In this document: positions 24,801 to 33,385 of the stretch, piece after piece
Layout: each line of letters begins with the position of its first letter
Position numbering within the stretch: the stretch's first letter is position 1
DNA from: Symsagittifera roscoffensis
Lineage: Eukaryota > Xenacoelomorpha > Acoela > Convolutidae
Assembly: GCF_963678635.1 (NCBI RefSeq)
Contig: NC_087065.1
Coordinates: forward strand, 35,581,807 to 35,645,806
Length of the DNA stretch: 64,000 nucleotides
Direction: 5' to 3'
Made by a program: the position numbers and the translations under genes
The notes under the pieces: generated by a model
What the model saw: the letters and a program-made list of their open reading frames with translations, nothing else
What the model was told of the DNA's origin: nothing
The model's database searches: none

Positions 24801-27512
24801 TCAGTCATCCTGCGAACAAAGTTGTTTACGGGAAAAAATCTAGTACCCGATTGCAATACCCTTGCCTATCGCTAAGGTATTAATTTATTCTTTTCAAATC
24901 TTTTATAGAAAACGCTAGTTGACTCAAAAGAAAATTTTTTAGAGAAACAATAAACGAATACTCATTTAAAAGGACTTTTGATCATCTTAACTATAATAAA
25001 ACGTGTCAGCCTGACCAAGGAAATGTTTTATGCATGCAAATCGCCGTTTGAACAAATTTCAAAAACATTTTTATGTTCTCATGGTACGAGGGGGTGGTAA
25101 ACTAGAAAAGAGCAGGAAGGAATATATGGAAAAATGATTCTCTGGGAGTCTCATTGTATTTCTATTGCGACATTAAAAAAATTTGTTCGGATTGAAATGC
25201 GCTATAGACTCGAAACAAGACTAATCGCATCAGGGCGAAGCCCTGAATGTTCCCCAACTACCTTTCAAGGTTTAAGGAGCAGTAATAATATTTAAAAAAA
25301 TCAAATGTAATCAAAACAAAATGAAAATTATTTTCTCAAAACATTTCAAATTTTTTGTAAAAATCATCCCCCACACGCCATATAGAGTACAAAAGGATAG
25401 CTTTCGCTCCTTGTAACAAATCAAATATGGCAAATAAGCTTCTTTCAACCAATTTGGAACGATTTCTAAGACGGATTAAATCTCCGCTTACGCGTTAATA
25501 GCGCGAAATATATCGAGCCTTAATTGTCCCAAAATGGCCAAAATGGCACTCTTCAAACCCCCCATAACTTACGAAAAATAATCACAGGTGAAATATCTTT
25601 TAAAATTCAAGCTAAGGTCAACAATATCTTTTGAATGATGAAAAAAATTCCGTCAAAAATGGCTAGTTAAAAAGTCGAAATTTGTCTGAAGAAAAAAATC
25701 AAATGTTCAAATATTCTGTTACTTTCATTACGAAAGTCGGAACAATAAGTCGATTTTAAATCTATTAATTCTAGAAATCTTTCCTAGATTGTTTGTTTCT
25801 ACGTGATAGATTATCAACAATTAACCTACTTTAATCTGCAAAAGCTCGGAGCGAGTAGCCATTTACACTCATAATAAAACAATTTTTCAGGTCCAACAGG
25901 ATTCTGGGATTAAGAAATCTGACTTTGAAAAGTTGAGCGAACTCAAAAACAAAAGACTTCTCAAATATTTTGGCAAAAATCTAACAGCAACATTTTGTTG
26001 TTACTAAATATGAGGACTCCAAATCAACAAAACAGTGCTCTCACATTAATTAGTCTGCTTGAAAGAAAAAAAATACCACTAAAAATTACATAACTTTTAG
26101 AGGTGGTAAAAATGGGAACAACTTTTTTAAATTCAGGTTTATGAAAAGCGATATAAGTCAGCACAATCTTTTCATTTCAAATTAAAAGCCTTGCTACTGC
26201 CCTACAGGACAGATAAACTCGTCAGATGTACCCCTCTGAAGAACTTGACCCCACTTGTTGCCGAAAGGGTTACCACTTTGACATTATTTTAAACGCCTTG
26301 CCGCCAATTTATACAAATTTTAACGAGGAGCGCGAGCCGAAAAAACGCAATTCTCTGGTGAAATCATTCCAAAAGCTGCTCAAATATTCATTTTCGGTCT
26401 TAAGAATCGGAAAAAATATATTAAGATACTTTCAAATTTCGAAGAAAAAAAAAGTTGTCTATAAAGCTTTTTAAATTTCAAGAAAAATTTATGATATAGA
26501 TTTGAACTAAAGACAAATTTTTCATTCCGTTGGGGTACGTGAAAATTAAACCCACTTTCGAAGCTAGAGGTCGATCACGTTTTTTGTGACCTTTACTTTT
26601 TTGTTGTTCAATAGCGGAATTTTATTTCCTTTCAAGAAAAAGTAACGTGCTGAACTAAAAAGAAATAAAAAACCAAACCGCGAAAAAGCAAATTTAAGCC
26701 TGAACAAATTTTATAACTTTTTCCTGAAGCAACAAGAAAATTTTGCAATAAGGAGCAATAAGGATCTTGCTATTTTAGAATCTTCATTACGTTCATCGAT
26801 TCTTAAAATGTTGCTTGCGGCGCAGATATTTATGGCAAAACTTTATAGTTGAGTATCATCATTTTCCCAAATAAAAATTCGAGCCATACAATCGTGCTAT
26901 GATGGGTCTAGGGCAAACATCAGATATGCCAAGTACGAGCTATGTCAAACATCCGAACTTATACTAGAGAATTGCGTAATAATTGTGGTGGTCAATTATT
27001 TTGGCCAATGCAGCACCTTTCAAGAGAAAAATAGAAATCGGATCTTTTCCCTACTTTTTTTTTAAATATCGGATGTTTGCTTTTTGGATGTTTGACAAAA
27101 CGGATGATTTCACGGAACCCTGCTATGGTATTTAAGGTGATGCATCAACGCGACATTTAAATTCATGAGTCTCAGAACATGCACACAAGTATTGCTTAAA
27201 ATAAATTGTTCTTCAGTGCAAATGAGCTCAGTGATTGACTATAACTTCGAGTAGAAATTTATATCTTACTTTCAATATCAGAGATTTTTTCTTCCCGAGA
27301 GAAATCGTTAAGACGTTGCTGTGACTGGAATTCGAAGCGTGTGGCTTGCTTTTCGTTTTAATAACCGCTTTTGCTACACAGATGCTGCCCCGACACAACA
27401 AGGGAAGCTCCGATTTAGTTTTCGCATAATACAAGTAGCCGTCTTGAAGCTTGAAATAACGACTGCGGAATCCGTGTATGACGTTGGTGTATTTATCGAG
27501 ATATCCTTCCAT
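12106..27512 (-). CDS. Oxysterol-binding protein-related protein (PH + ORD), about 7 exons
   Basis: Lipid-transfer protein of the OSBP/ORP family. Family members bind phosphoinositides through an N-terminal PH domain and carry a sterol or phospholipid, often in exchange for PI4P, in the C-terminal ORD at membrane contact sites. Proposed minus-strand exons: 27270-27512, 19830-20048, 19113-19303, 18632-18812, 14612-15040, 13551-13734 and 12106-12809, giving about 716 residues, a normal ORP length. Phases agree at all junctions; those around the third exon are the weakest. The PH domain starts MEGYLDKYTN and ends with the helix QQWVDALF; ORD motifs include EPLSVLQRM, GETFEF and TDSRFRSD. The family signature EQVSHHPP is replaced by ESIVHDQG. 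I see no FFAT motif or membrane segment. Introns hold many transposons; the first is 7.2 kb. The subfamily is unclear, with the PH domain looking nearest to OSBP/ORP9/ORP11 types. Confidence 0.9.
12810..13550. other. ORP intron between exons 6 and 7, no recognised content
   Basis: AT-rich intron. Short open frames at 12887-13126 and 12988-13257 resemble nothing known, and no dispersed repeat described elsewhere in the window is obvious here. Confidence 0.6.
13551..13734 (-). CDS. ORP exon 6: ORD signature region, diverged
   Basis: A 184-base exon (61 codons plus one base) reading ESRVWVLCESIVHDQGVPVS, then FCESDCFGWKLS and LNIINNSLFRLNLK. It aligns with the ORD stretch that normally holds CEQVSHHPP...ES..GW. 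The CES, the second ES and the GW are kept, but HHPP has become HDQG. The donor is AAAG before gtagta. It joins the next exon through a split GAT codon (LNLK-D-GSQFSW), so the frame is sound despite the odd signature. Confidence 0.83.
13933..14367 (-). mobile_element. hAT-type MITE, copy 1 (435 bp)
   Basis: Terminal inverted repeats CAGGGGCGGATCTAGG and CCTAAATCCGCCCCTG, flanked by the exact 8-bp duplication CTCTTAGC on both sides. Eight-base duplications with CAGGGG-type ends are typical of the hAT superfamily. It has no coding capacity. A G-run follows the left end and a C-run precedes the right end. It lies in the intron between ORP exons 5 and 6, in reverse orientation relative to the other copies. 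Confidence 0.92.
14612..15040 (-). CDS. ORP exon 5: N-terminal part of the ORD
   Basis: Encodes 143 residues after the acceptor taatttcag. The clear ORD core is FSLNLPIGCYEPLSVLQRM, LLDRVALAERDPVAQLAHLS and PFQPIEGETFEF, which corresponds to the lid and first strands of the lipid tunnel and ends at the near-invariant GETFE. The basic segment RNRFAKRASLRAGSRQG lies just before. The donor is ambiguous: TCT before gttagt keeps phase 0, while gtatgagt four bases later looks stronger but breaks the frame. Confidence 0.88.
15090..15660 (+). mobile_element. HINE-like element, family 1, nearly complete copy
   Basis: Left part: the palindrome CGAAGCTGAGCTTCG (15098-15112), followed by CTTGCGAT (15118-15125). 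Middle: a single satellite-like monomer around 15330-15430 (CAAAACAGGGCAAAATGGGG, GCCAAAACC, TAAGCCGAGAGAAAAG). Right part: TTTACGGGAAAAAAGTCTAG, ACCCGATTGCAAT, then the hairpin CCTTGC-TACC-GCAAGG (15639-15654). The right hairpin arm echoes the inverse of the left CTTGCGAT word. No open frame is convincing. Confidence 0.6.
16080..17600 (+). pseudogene. Decayed non-LTR retrotransposon, reverse transcriptase part
   Basis: In shifting plus-strand frames one reads SPGHDGISNKMI near 16200, then EKIIFKRLTKLIDKN and KQFGFRKKRSTCYT near 16350-16450. The active-site block YLFADDLIYLSS follows at 16760-16800, and then VNNWRNDNKLVINTSK. This is the order of reverse-transcriptase blocks in LINEs. Stops and frameshifts throughout make it non-functional. 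It sits in the ORP intron between exons 4 and 5. Confidence 0.78.
17666..18188 (+). mobile_element. HINE-like element, family 2, copy A
   Basis: Starts CAAGACTGCTCGTATCAGGG with the palindrome CAGGGC-CAA-GCCCTG, then TGTTCCGACTGCC. It ends with the hairpin ACTTTCTTTACGAAAGTCG. The middle contains CAATTTGGAACGATTTCTAA and ACGGATTAAATCTCCGC, shared with copies at 25.2, 34.7 and 36.2 kb. A minus-strand open frame at 17821-18006 is not kept in the other copies. Confidence 0.7.
18632..18812 (-). CDS. ORP exon 4: linker before the ORD
   Basis: Begins after a pyrimidine-rich acceptor ending tttttag. One base completes a split codon, then comes DYSHLLRVSNEASISN, KLVANMHERNMQRS and the acidic NSEDDSFQLP. 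It ends SSTP before gttagt in phase 0, matching the phase-0 start of the next exon. An overlapping frame in 18646-18903 reads across this acceptor without a stop, but it is less protein-like and would need a 31-base intron, so I rejected it. Confidence 0.6.
19113..19303 (-). CDS. ORP exon 3 (tentative): helical linker
   Basis: A protein-like stretch including VEFFSSLNALFEIDGTKLVE and KNSAAVLAKEMYKTEQSFKE, in the right place for the helical region between PH and ORD. The acceptor used here (aataaag before ACG) keeps phase 0 with exon 2; an acceptor at about 19335 would also leave an open frame but breaks phase. The donor (gttcgt) is weak but gives the phase-2 end that exon 4 needs. Both edges need transcript evidence. 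Confidence 0.42.
19370..19788 (+). mobile_element. hAT-type MITE, copy 2 (decayed left end)
   Basis: The right end CCTAGATCCGCCCCTG with a long C-run and CTCGAGAAAATC is intact. The left end starts CAGGGGG but is diverged, and I find no matching target duplication. It lies in the ORP intron between exons 2 and 3. Confidence 0.75.
19830..20048 (-). CDS. ORP exon 2: end of PH domain and linker
   Basis: Follows an acceptor ending in cag and encodes 73 residues beginning AKEVPSYQQWVDALFNAQ. This is the PH C-terminal helix with its conserved Trp. Joined to exon 1 it reads SLILK-AKEVPSYQQWV in phase 0, which matches the strand-7/helix layout of PH domains. The rest is an acidic, Ser-rich linker (FQDESSSDDSPRPEPP) and then LRSLIVSLQNQLFELQ, a likely helix. 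The donor is CAG before gtagaa. A further in-frame donor lies six bases downstream. Confidence 0.85.
20436..20889 (+). mobile_element. hAT-type MITE, copy 3 (454 bp)
   Basis: CAGGGGCGGATTTAGG at the left and CCTAGATCCGCCCCTG at the right, with the exact 8-bp duplication AGAACTGG on both sides. The interior shares AAGGCGCC, GGGAGCGCGCGCC and GAGAGCTCGAAAAATC with the other copies. Open frames through it are artefacts of its base composition. It lies in the first ORP intron. Confidence 0.94.
21050..21120 (+). repeat. HINE-like family 1, left-end fragment
   Basis: Reads CACAGAAGCAAAGCTTCGCA, then GACTTGCGATACAGC, the left end of family 1. The right end is not found nearby. Confidence 0.5.
21464..21541 (-). 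pseudogene. tRNA-like segment (tRNA-derived repeat or pseudogene)
   Basis: On the minus strand it has an A-box-like TGGCCTGGAGGTAAAGTGG and a perfect B-box GGTTCGAGTCCC, about 40 bases apart as in tRNA genes. The T-arm pairs (TTGGG with CCCGG). The acceptor stem does not pair and the anticodon arm is poor. No anticodon can be assigned, so I call it a tRNA-derived piece. The sequence GAGCAGACAAACAAAAGTCT just beside it recurs near 61.29 kb, again beside a tRNA-like segment. Confidence 0.5.
21710..22150 (+). mobile_element. hAT-type MITE, copy 4 (441 bp)
   Basis: CAGGGGCGGATTTAGG with a G-run at the left; a long C-run and CCTAGATCCGCCCCTG at the right. The exact 8-bp duplication ACTGATAT flanks it. 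It is close in sequence and orientation to copy 3, and also lies in the first ORP intron. Confidence 0.94.
22160..23055 (+). pseudogene. Possible LINE 3' region
   Basis: Broken plus-strand frames read RSECVTKLRSRVQRTDYATH, RNSLYRTPVFGLYGAIRRSV and FANLFLNVFCLNAF. The stretch stops at a short TACTACTACTA run, a microsatellite tail of the kind that ends some LINEs. The protein similarity is from memory and weak. It could instead be another degenerate gene. Confidence 0.35.
23065..23140 (+). repeat. HINE-like family 1, right-end fragment
   Basis: Contains GTCGTTTACGGGAAAAACAA, GTCTAGT and CTTGCTCTCACAAG, the family 1 right end with a weakened hairpin. Confidence 0.5.
23541..24872 (+). mobile_element. 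HINE-like family 1 copy, long
   Basis: Left end CACAGAGGCAAAGCTGAGCT followed by CGTGCGATACAAA (23541-23590). Right end GTTGTTTACGGGAAAAAATC, ACCCGATTGCAATACCCTTG and TATCGCTAAGG (24815-24872). The body is AT-rich with no credible frame. It may be several overlapping copies. Confidence 0.45.
24880..25214. other. No recognised content
   Basis: AT-rich ORP intron sequence with no gene, and no link to the repeat families named elsewhere. Confidence 0.5.
25215..25747 (+). mobile_element. HINE-like element, family 2, copy B
   Basis: Palindrome CAGGGCGAAGCCCTG at 25230-25244, shared core (CAATTTGGAACGATTTCTAA, CCGCTTACGCGTTAATAGCG), and 3' hairpin ACTTTCATTACGAAAGTCGG followed by AACA. The left TGTTCCGAC word has decayed to TGTTCCCCA. 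Confidence 0.72.
26270..26890 (+). mobile_element. Old hAT-type MITE interrupted by another repeat
   Basis: 26290-26360 (GCCGCCAATTTATACAAATT, GAGGAGCGCGAGCC, AACGCAATT) and 26812-26890 (TGCTTGCGGCGCAGATATTT, TTCGAGCC) match the middle and right interior of the hAT MITEs. The 450 bp between them contains TCGATCACGTTTTTTGTGAC and TTCATTACGTTCATCG, which match the 62-63 kb repeat family. This suggests one element landed inside another. Both are heavily mutated. Confidence 0.5.
26904..27120. mobile_element. Small MITE with GGGT/ACCC ends (217 bp)
   Basis: Ends GGGTCTAGGGCAAACATC and GGATGATTTCACGGAACCC. Both ends carry repeats of the word CAAACATCCGA or a close variant. The flanks TGCTATGAT and TGCTATGGT form a 9-bp duplication with one mismatch. 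No coding capacity. It is in the first ORP intron. Confidence 0.72.
27270..27512 (-). CDS. ORP exon 1: N-terminal half of PH domain
   Basis: Starts at an ATG and encodes 81 residues: MEGYLDKYTNVIHGFRSRYF, then GYLYYAKTKSEL, CRGSICVA and ISLGKKKSLILK. This is the usual first six PH strands, where G-Y-L-x-K-x-T-N is typical of ORP PH domains. The exon ends in phase 0 at AAA before gtaaga, and the reading frame carries on into the intron only briefly. A short loop rich in Ser and His (about residues 57-66) is an insertion relative to most PH domains. The start is the first codon of the domain, so an upstream non-coding or coding exon cannot be excluded. No splice acceptor is obvious just upstream. 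Confidence 0.87.
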
Positions 27513-28140
27513 GTTTTATACGAATAACTTGGTTTTTTAGTACATAATTTACAGAAAAATTAGATTTATCAAGCAAAAATTTGGATCGCGAAAGTTATTT
27601 GAGACAATAGACATCATGATGCACTCCTTTTGATGGCTTTGAGTTTGCTCATAAAACAATAAATTTAAATAAAAGCTGTAACGAATTTGAGTAGCATGGG
27701 GGCAAGGTTGGTTTGGCTTACTTGCCTTAAATCAAACAATGACGATAGTATGTCAAATCAGTCGAACTCCGCCAAACAGTGCGATTATTAGGTTCATGAA
27801 GGAGCTTCAATCAAGTAAAGATACAATGCAACTGAAGGTCTGACTGAGGACTAAGTTTGAAACCGAAAATCAGAATTCGATTAAGCCATAATTGCGCTGG
27901 TCAGAAAATCAGAAAACTTACTTGCAGCATATTGAAAACCCAGCGCTGGTCTGATTACTCAATTATTTAAATGAATTTATATTAACATAACGGAAACCCA
28001 AGGGCGAGTTTGGTCTGGGAGAGGGGTGGAGTTGGAGTCTTTTTCTAGTAATTTCCCTCGCCGCACCAATTTTTTCCCAAGGGCACCAACATGTGTGCCA
28101 ATAGTTTCGCGGAGCAAAGTTTTTCAATTTGCCAAAAAAT
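27513..28140. other. Region upstream of the ORP start, no promoter recognised
   Basis: AT-rich, with no TATA box or initiator I could defend and no repeat family recognised. It may hold 5' non-coding exons. Confidence 0.4.
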
Positions 28141-28143
28141 ACA

Positions 28144-28203
28144 CATTCTGGGCGGACTCGAACCACTGCTGGTGAGCCAAACATCAACTTTACGCCGCCC
28201 TTC
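28144..28203 (-). pseudogene. tRNA-like segment
   Basis: The minus strand reads GGGCGGCGTAAAGTTGATG, then a B-box GGTTCGAGTCC and CGCCC. The ends GGGCGG and CCGCCC pair, but only about 51 bases separate them, too short for a standard tRNA. It aligns with the tRNA-like segment at 21.5 kb through GTAAAGT and TTCGAGTCC. Likely a tRNA-derived repeat head or a shortened pseudogene. Confidence 0.45.
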
Positions 28204-28680
28204 AATTTGTTGAAGCAATTATTTGAACTTGTTCTGGCTATAAAGCACCTAGTGGTAGCTGGAGATTACGAGCTAATTTCAGGTAATCATAGTAAGTTGA
28301 CATAGCACGTGAGAAGAGATTTCTACACAACCTAATTTTATAATCAAAATCATTCTAAAATTATTAAAGGGCAATCACAACATTCAAGGCTTCGCCCTGA
28401 GACGCGCTGTCCAGTCAAAATTAGTTATTTAATAATAGTTTTAATATCATTTAAAGTCGGTTATACTAGGACGAGTATTGAGTTGAATCAAAAACAGCTA
28501 AAAAACATTAAACAGTAGAAGTTAGTTGCTTTAGTTATTTAAGTTATCTCGTGAAAAAAGGTTTTTCAATGTCGTTTAATTCGATTATATTTCTTTAGAT
28601 TTATGAGCCATCGAGTATTTGAGGAGGGATGATATAACTAGTTTTCGGCCGACTTTATTAGTTACCCTCAGTTGGAAAAG

Positions 28681-28826
28681 AACTTTTTTGCCCTTGCAGC
28701 GACTCGTGTTACTAGCTGCATTTTTACTTCTACGAACTCTCTTTTTCTCCGTCCATGCAGAAAAAGAGAGTTCGTAGAAGTAAAAATGCAGCTAGTAACA
28801 CGAGTCGCTGCAAGGGCAAAAAAGTT
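28681..28826. repeat. Perfect inverted repeat, 68-bp arms, 10-base spacer
   Basis: Arm 28681-28748 is the exact reverse complement of 28759-28826; the spacer is CCGTCCATGC. No mismatch was found in the 68 positions. Outside the arms the complementarity stops at once. An RNA copy would fold into a long hairpin. There are no transposon-like ends or target duplication. See findings. Confidence 0.95.
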
Positions 28827-28989
28827 TATAGTAACACATCATTTTATGCCCATACCAATCAAATATTCAATCATTAGATTTTAATCGGATTCAGCTAATG
28901 GAGTTCCGTTGAATGAATGTTGCATAGATAAATGAGTGAAAGGTCCACATTTGATTTCCTGCTCTTAGCATGCAAAGCTCCATGTCTTC

Positions 28990-31445
28990 CATTTTGATTA
29001 TTTTTTTTTCATCTCCCGGAGAAACTTATTTACGCGGTTACTGTTCTTACTTATAAATAATGATCTCCTCAAGATGGAAACAAAAAAATCAAAAAGTAGT
29101 CGCTTCAAGTTAGTGAAGCTCTGCGATCTCCTAATTGAACTTATTCAATGCACTGTTCTCATTTCCTAAGTATCTGCGCTAAAAATTAATCTAGCCGCAG
29201 ACCAGATCCACGCAAACCGGGTTGTACAGATATGCCGGATTCTTATACAATTGAAAAAAGTTGTCCATTAAAAAAAAATCTACTTCCCGATTACAAGATT
29301 AAGACAACTGCTCTAGCAAGTGTTAAATTAAAATATTCAGCTTTTTCAGCGATAGAAAACATTGAATTTACGATATGAAAATTATATAGAAAAAATAGAC
29401 GTCTTCAAAAGTTTACCGCTGAAACAAAATTTCTGAATCAGTTACTAAGCTGACAAAACCTCAGGTAGATGATTCCCATTGAGCCAAAAAAATTTTGTCA
29501 AAAACCATAACTGAAACATAAACGAAAAAATACTATCGCTCTTCAAGCAATGCAATATGAAGGGACAAACGATATAAGAGTAGCCGAAACCGTTCAAGCT
29601 GAACAAAACTTAACCAAAAAAAAGACAAATAATAGTATTGACAAATAAAACAGGATTGTTTTTTCTTTGATCTCCTGGAGAGACTTATTTATGCGGCTAC
29701 TACTCTCACTTATAAATAATGATCTCCTCGAGATGGAAACCAAAAAAAAAATCAAATAGTCTTCGCGTCAAGTTAGTGAAGCCTTGCAATCTCCTGATTG
29801 AACTTACTGAATGCCTTATTCAATGCTTGATTGAACTTATCTCATCTCCTGATTGAAATTACTCAATGCACTATTCAGAGCACTAAGTATCCTCGCTAAA
29901 AATCATTCTAACCGCAGACCAGATCCTGGAGATGGAAACCAAAAAAAAAATCAAATAGTCTTCGCGTCAAGCTAGTGAAGCCTAGCAATCTCCTGATTGA
30001 ACTTACTCATTGCCTTATTCAATGCTTGATTGAACTTATCTGATCTCCTGATTGAACTTACTCAATGCACTATTCAATGCAGTAAGTATCCCCGCTAAAA
30101 ATCATTCTAACAGCAGACCAAATCCACTCTTTTCTAACTATACGCAAACTGGATATCTAATTACAGCCAACCGGGTTCACCAAAGATGCTTGTCAGGCGA
30201 CATTCATATACAGAAAAATAATTATCAAAATATGTATAGAAAGTCATCTCACAGATATGACGGACTCTTATGCATTTGAAAAAAAAGTTGTTAAATTGAA
30301 AAAATTATAGTTAACGATTACAAGATTAAGACAATGCAGGACTGAACGGGGCAAAACCGTTCAAGCTGAACAAAACTTGACCAAAAAAAAGACAAATAAT
30401 AGTATTGACAAATAAAACAGGATTGTTTTTTTTCATCTCCTGGAGAAACTTATTTATGCGGCTACTACTCTCACTTATAAATAATGATCTCCTCGAGATG
30501 GAAACCAAAAAAAATCAAATAGTCTTCGCGTCAAGTTAGTGAAGCCTTGCAATCTCCTGATTGAACTTACTGAATGCCTTATTCAATGCTTGATTGAATT
30601 TATCTCAGCTCTTGATTGAACTTACTCAATGCACTATTCAGTGCACTAAGTATCCTCGCTAAAAATCATTCTAACCGCAGACAGGTCCTGGAGATGGAAA
30701 CCAAAAAAAAACAAATAGTCTTCGCGTCAAGCTAGTGAAGCCTAGCAATCTCCTGATTGAACTTACTCAATGCCTTATTCAATGCTTGATTGAACTTATC
30801 TGATCTCCTGGTTGAACTTACTCAATGCACTATTCAATGCAGTAAGTATACCCGCTAAAAAAACATTCTAACCGCAGACCAAATCCACTCATTTCTAACT
30901 ATACGCAAACTGGATATCTAATTACAGCCAACCGGGTTCACCAAAGATGCTTGTCAGGCGACATTCATATACAGAAAAATAATTATCAAAATATGTATAG
31001 AAAGTCATCTCACAGATATGACGGACTCTTATGCATTTGAAAAAAAAGTTGTTAAATTGAAAAAATTATAGTTAACGATTACAAGATTAAGACACTTACT
31101 CTAGCAGGTGTAAAAATCAAATTAATACACTTTTTCAGTGATGGAAAACATTGAATTAATGATGAACATTTGAAAAGATGACTCCAAAATTTTCATACTT
31201 GCGGCTCGAAAAAAAAATAGAAAAAATAGACGTCATCAATAATTTACCGGTTATTAAGCTGATAAAACTTCGGGTAGATGCCCGTTGAGACAAAAAAACT
31301 TTGTCATGATTCAATAACTACAGCAGACACGTGAATGAAAAATTTTTAGTTGCCCTTCAAGCAACGCAAAATGAAGGGACAAACGATATAAGATTGGGCA
31401 AAACCGTTCAAGCTGAACAAAACTTTAAGCAAAAAAAAACAAATA
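28990..31445. repeat. Tandem duplication of about 760 bp, with flanking partial copies
   Basis: 29585-30345 and 30346-31100 repeat each other with an offset of about 760 bp. Shared landmarks are CTCCTGGAGA, TATTTATGCGGCTACTACTC, TCTTCGCGTCAAG and GCAAACTGGATATCTAATTA. A partial diverged copy covers 28990-29330, and the motif ACCGTTCAAGCTGAACAAAA recurs at about 29600, 30355 and 31400. Inside each copy a CTCCTGATTGAACTTACTCA motif is itself repeated. Short frames in it are not conserved as protein. Confidence 0.8.
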
Positions 31446-31558
31446 AAATAGTATTTTTTCACGCAAAGTTACGAACCTAAAAAAATGCTGGCAGGGCATC
31501 AAGTCCTTTCACCCGTTATGCGTTTGTACAAAAACGTTTATAAAAATTAACTTTGTAG

Positions 31559-31780
31559 CTAAAACATGTCTTTTTTCCAACATTTTTTATTTTTCAGCCA
31601 AAGATAACGTATCAGATGTATTGCTAGAACGGTATTGCGAAGAGTATTGCCATTGTTACAATAATTTCTGCAACTCAACAAAAAGTTTCTTTCTAATTTC
31701 AACCGTTTTTCATTAATTACCGTGGTCGGCAGATTCTGTGCTCCTTGGACAGCAATCCACTCTGTTTGTCTTTCAAACAT
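31559..31780 (-). other. Unassigned open frame, 73 codons
   Basis: Begins MFERQTEWIAVQGAQNLPTT and continues with KRLKLERNFLLSCRNY. I recognise no domain. It lies in a short stretch without obvious repeats, so it could be a real exon, but no partner exon or splice junction supports it. Confidence 0.15.
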
Positions 31781-32204
31781 ATTTATTAGAAGTGAAAATG
31801 AAAATAAAAATGGAGGGCTACATCAAACGCGTGAAACACTTTGTACTTGTCGAAGTGAAAGAAAAAATTAGAAGCCTATTCTATTAGAGCTAGCGAAAAA
31901 GGTAAACTCAGCTATGAAAATTCACCATAAAGTACCAACGAACGATAAACTGGATACAGGTCCTGCAGTAAGCTACAAAATGAGCATGGACACAGAAGCG
32001 AAGCAGAACTTCGAACTAATTGCGACACTGATAAAAATCGCATGGCAAGCTAGTCAACAGAAAAATCGAACACAAGCAAGCCACTTACTCGCAAAGAATG
32101 TTCGGTAAAAATATCTAGGTATCTCGAAACTAGGTATCTCGAAAATTTCATACAAAAAATGGTGAGAAAGGCAATTGCAAGCTGCAAACAAGCAAAGAAA
32201 CAAA

Positions 32205-33385
32205 GTTTAACACAGAGTTTCGCACCACTTGCGATAACAAAAACGAATGACCATGATTAAAGTCAAATAAAAAGAAAAGTCAAAAAACCTTCAAATAACC
32301 TTTATCGTAAAAAATTTCTTCAATAATTTGCAAAAACAGCCCAAAACAACAGGAACCAATTAATTGCATCCATATAAACATTTACAAGGAGCTTCCGAAA
32401 AGCGACATTAAAATAATCTTTTCAAAAAAAATTCTGCGGGAATTAAGCCAAGAAAACTGAGCAGATGGACAATGCTTTAAAATAGCCAAAAAATTTCCTT
32501 TTGCAAAAACAAAACTGATCCCGAATGGAATCGAACACCCGGTCGCTGTCGTCTCAAGCATGGGTAATACGTCAACCTGGAAGAAAGCTGAACCTTGACA
32601 ATCAATTTAGACTACGGGAACTAAGCAGACGAAAACAAACAAACAAACTCTAGTTTGCAAAAACAAAAGGTCCCGTCAAGATAAGAACCGAACACCTCTG
32701 CCGGTCTCAAGCAGTTGTGTTAACGTTACGCCAGATCGTTGATTGAATTTTTTTTTTTAATCCTAGACAAAACAGTCAAGTCAAATTGCAACACAACTTC
32801 GGCAGAAACGTAGAAAAATTTGCTACGTAGTGCCATCACCATAATACACAGTAGTGCCATCACCTTGAATGAAACAAAATTGCTAAAAAAAATATGCCGG
32901 TAAGTTGCCTAAGGGTAACTGCACATACTCTCAGAACGACAAAAAAAATCGAAAACCAACCACTCAAAAAAAATCATTTAAACTGAAAAAAAATTCAAAC
33001 AAAAAATCACGTTAAATTTTTTTATGTTCAAACTGAAATTTTTAACTGGTATAGAACAAAAAAATCTATGAGATATTGCTACGTTCTTTAAAAAATGAAT
33101 AAACTAATTGAAAAGAATATAATGCTAGCAAAACACACCCAGCAAATAAGCCGACAAATTCCTACAAAAAATCAGTTTTTGTATGAAACTTTTTTTCGGC
33201 TGCAGACCCAGCAACTCAACAGCACTAAACACAGTAACAATAGACCAAGAACTAGAGCTGGTAAAAGCGAAACTTGGGTGAAACTGGAGATCTTCTAAAA
33301 TTGGAGATCCTATGAACAAAGTTGTCTACGGGAGAAAAAAGTCTAGTGCCGGATTGCAATACCCCTGCTTAGCACAGGGATAATA
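32205..33385 (+). mobile_element. HINE-like family 1 copy with tRNA-like pieces
   Basis: Left: CACAGAGTTTCGCACCACTT, GCGATAAC. Right: GTTGTCTACGGGAGAAAAAA, GTCTAGTGCCGGATTGCAAT, ACCCCTGCTTAGCACAGGG. Between them, at about 32520-32590 and 32665-32740, minus-strand segments such as GGTGTTCGATTCC resemble tRNA T-arms. The hairpin here, CCCTGC-TTA-GCACAGGG, differs in sequence from the other copies but can still pair partly. Confidence 0.45.

Noticed and set aside
28672-28884. 70-codon frame over the perfect inverted repeat
   Set aside because: The frame exists because both arms happen to be open; no domain, and the palindrome explains the symmetric peptide.
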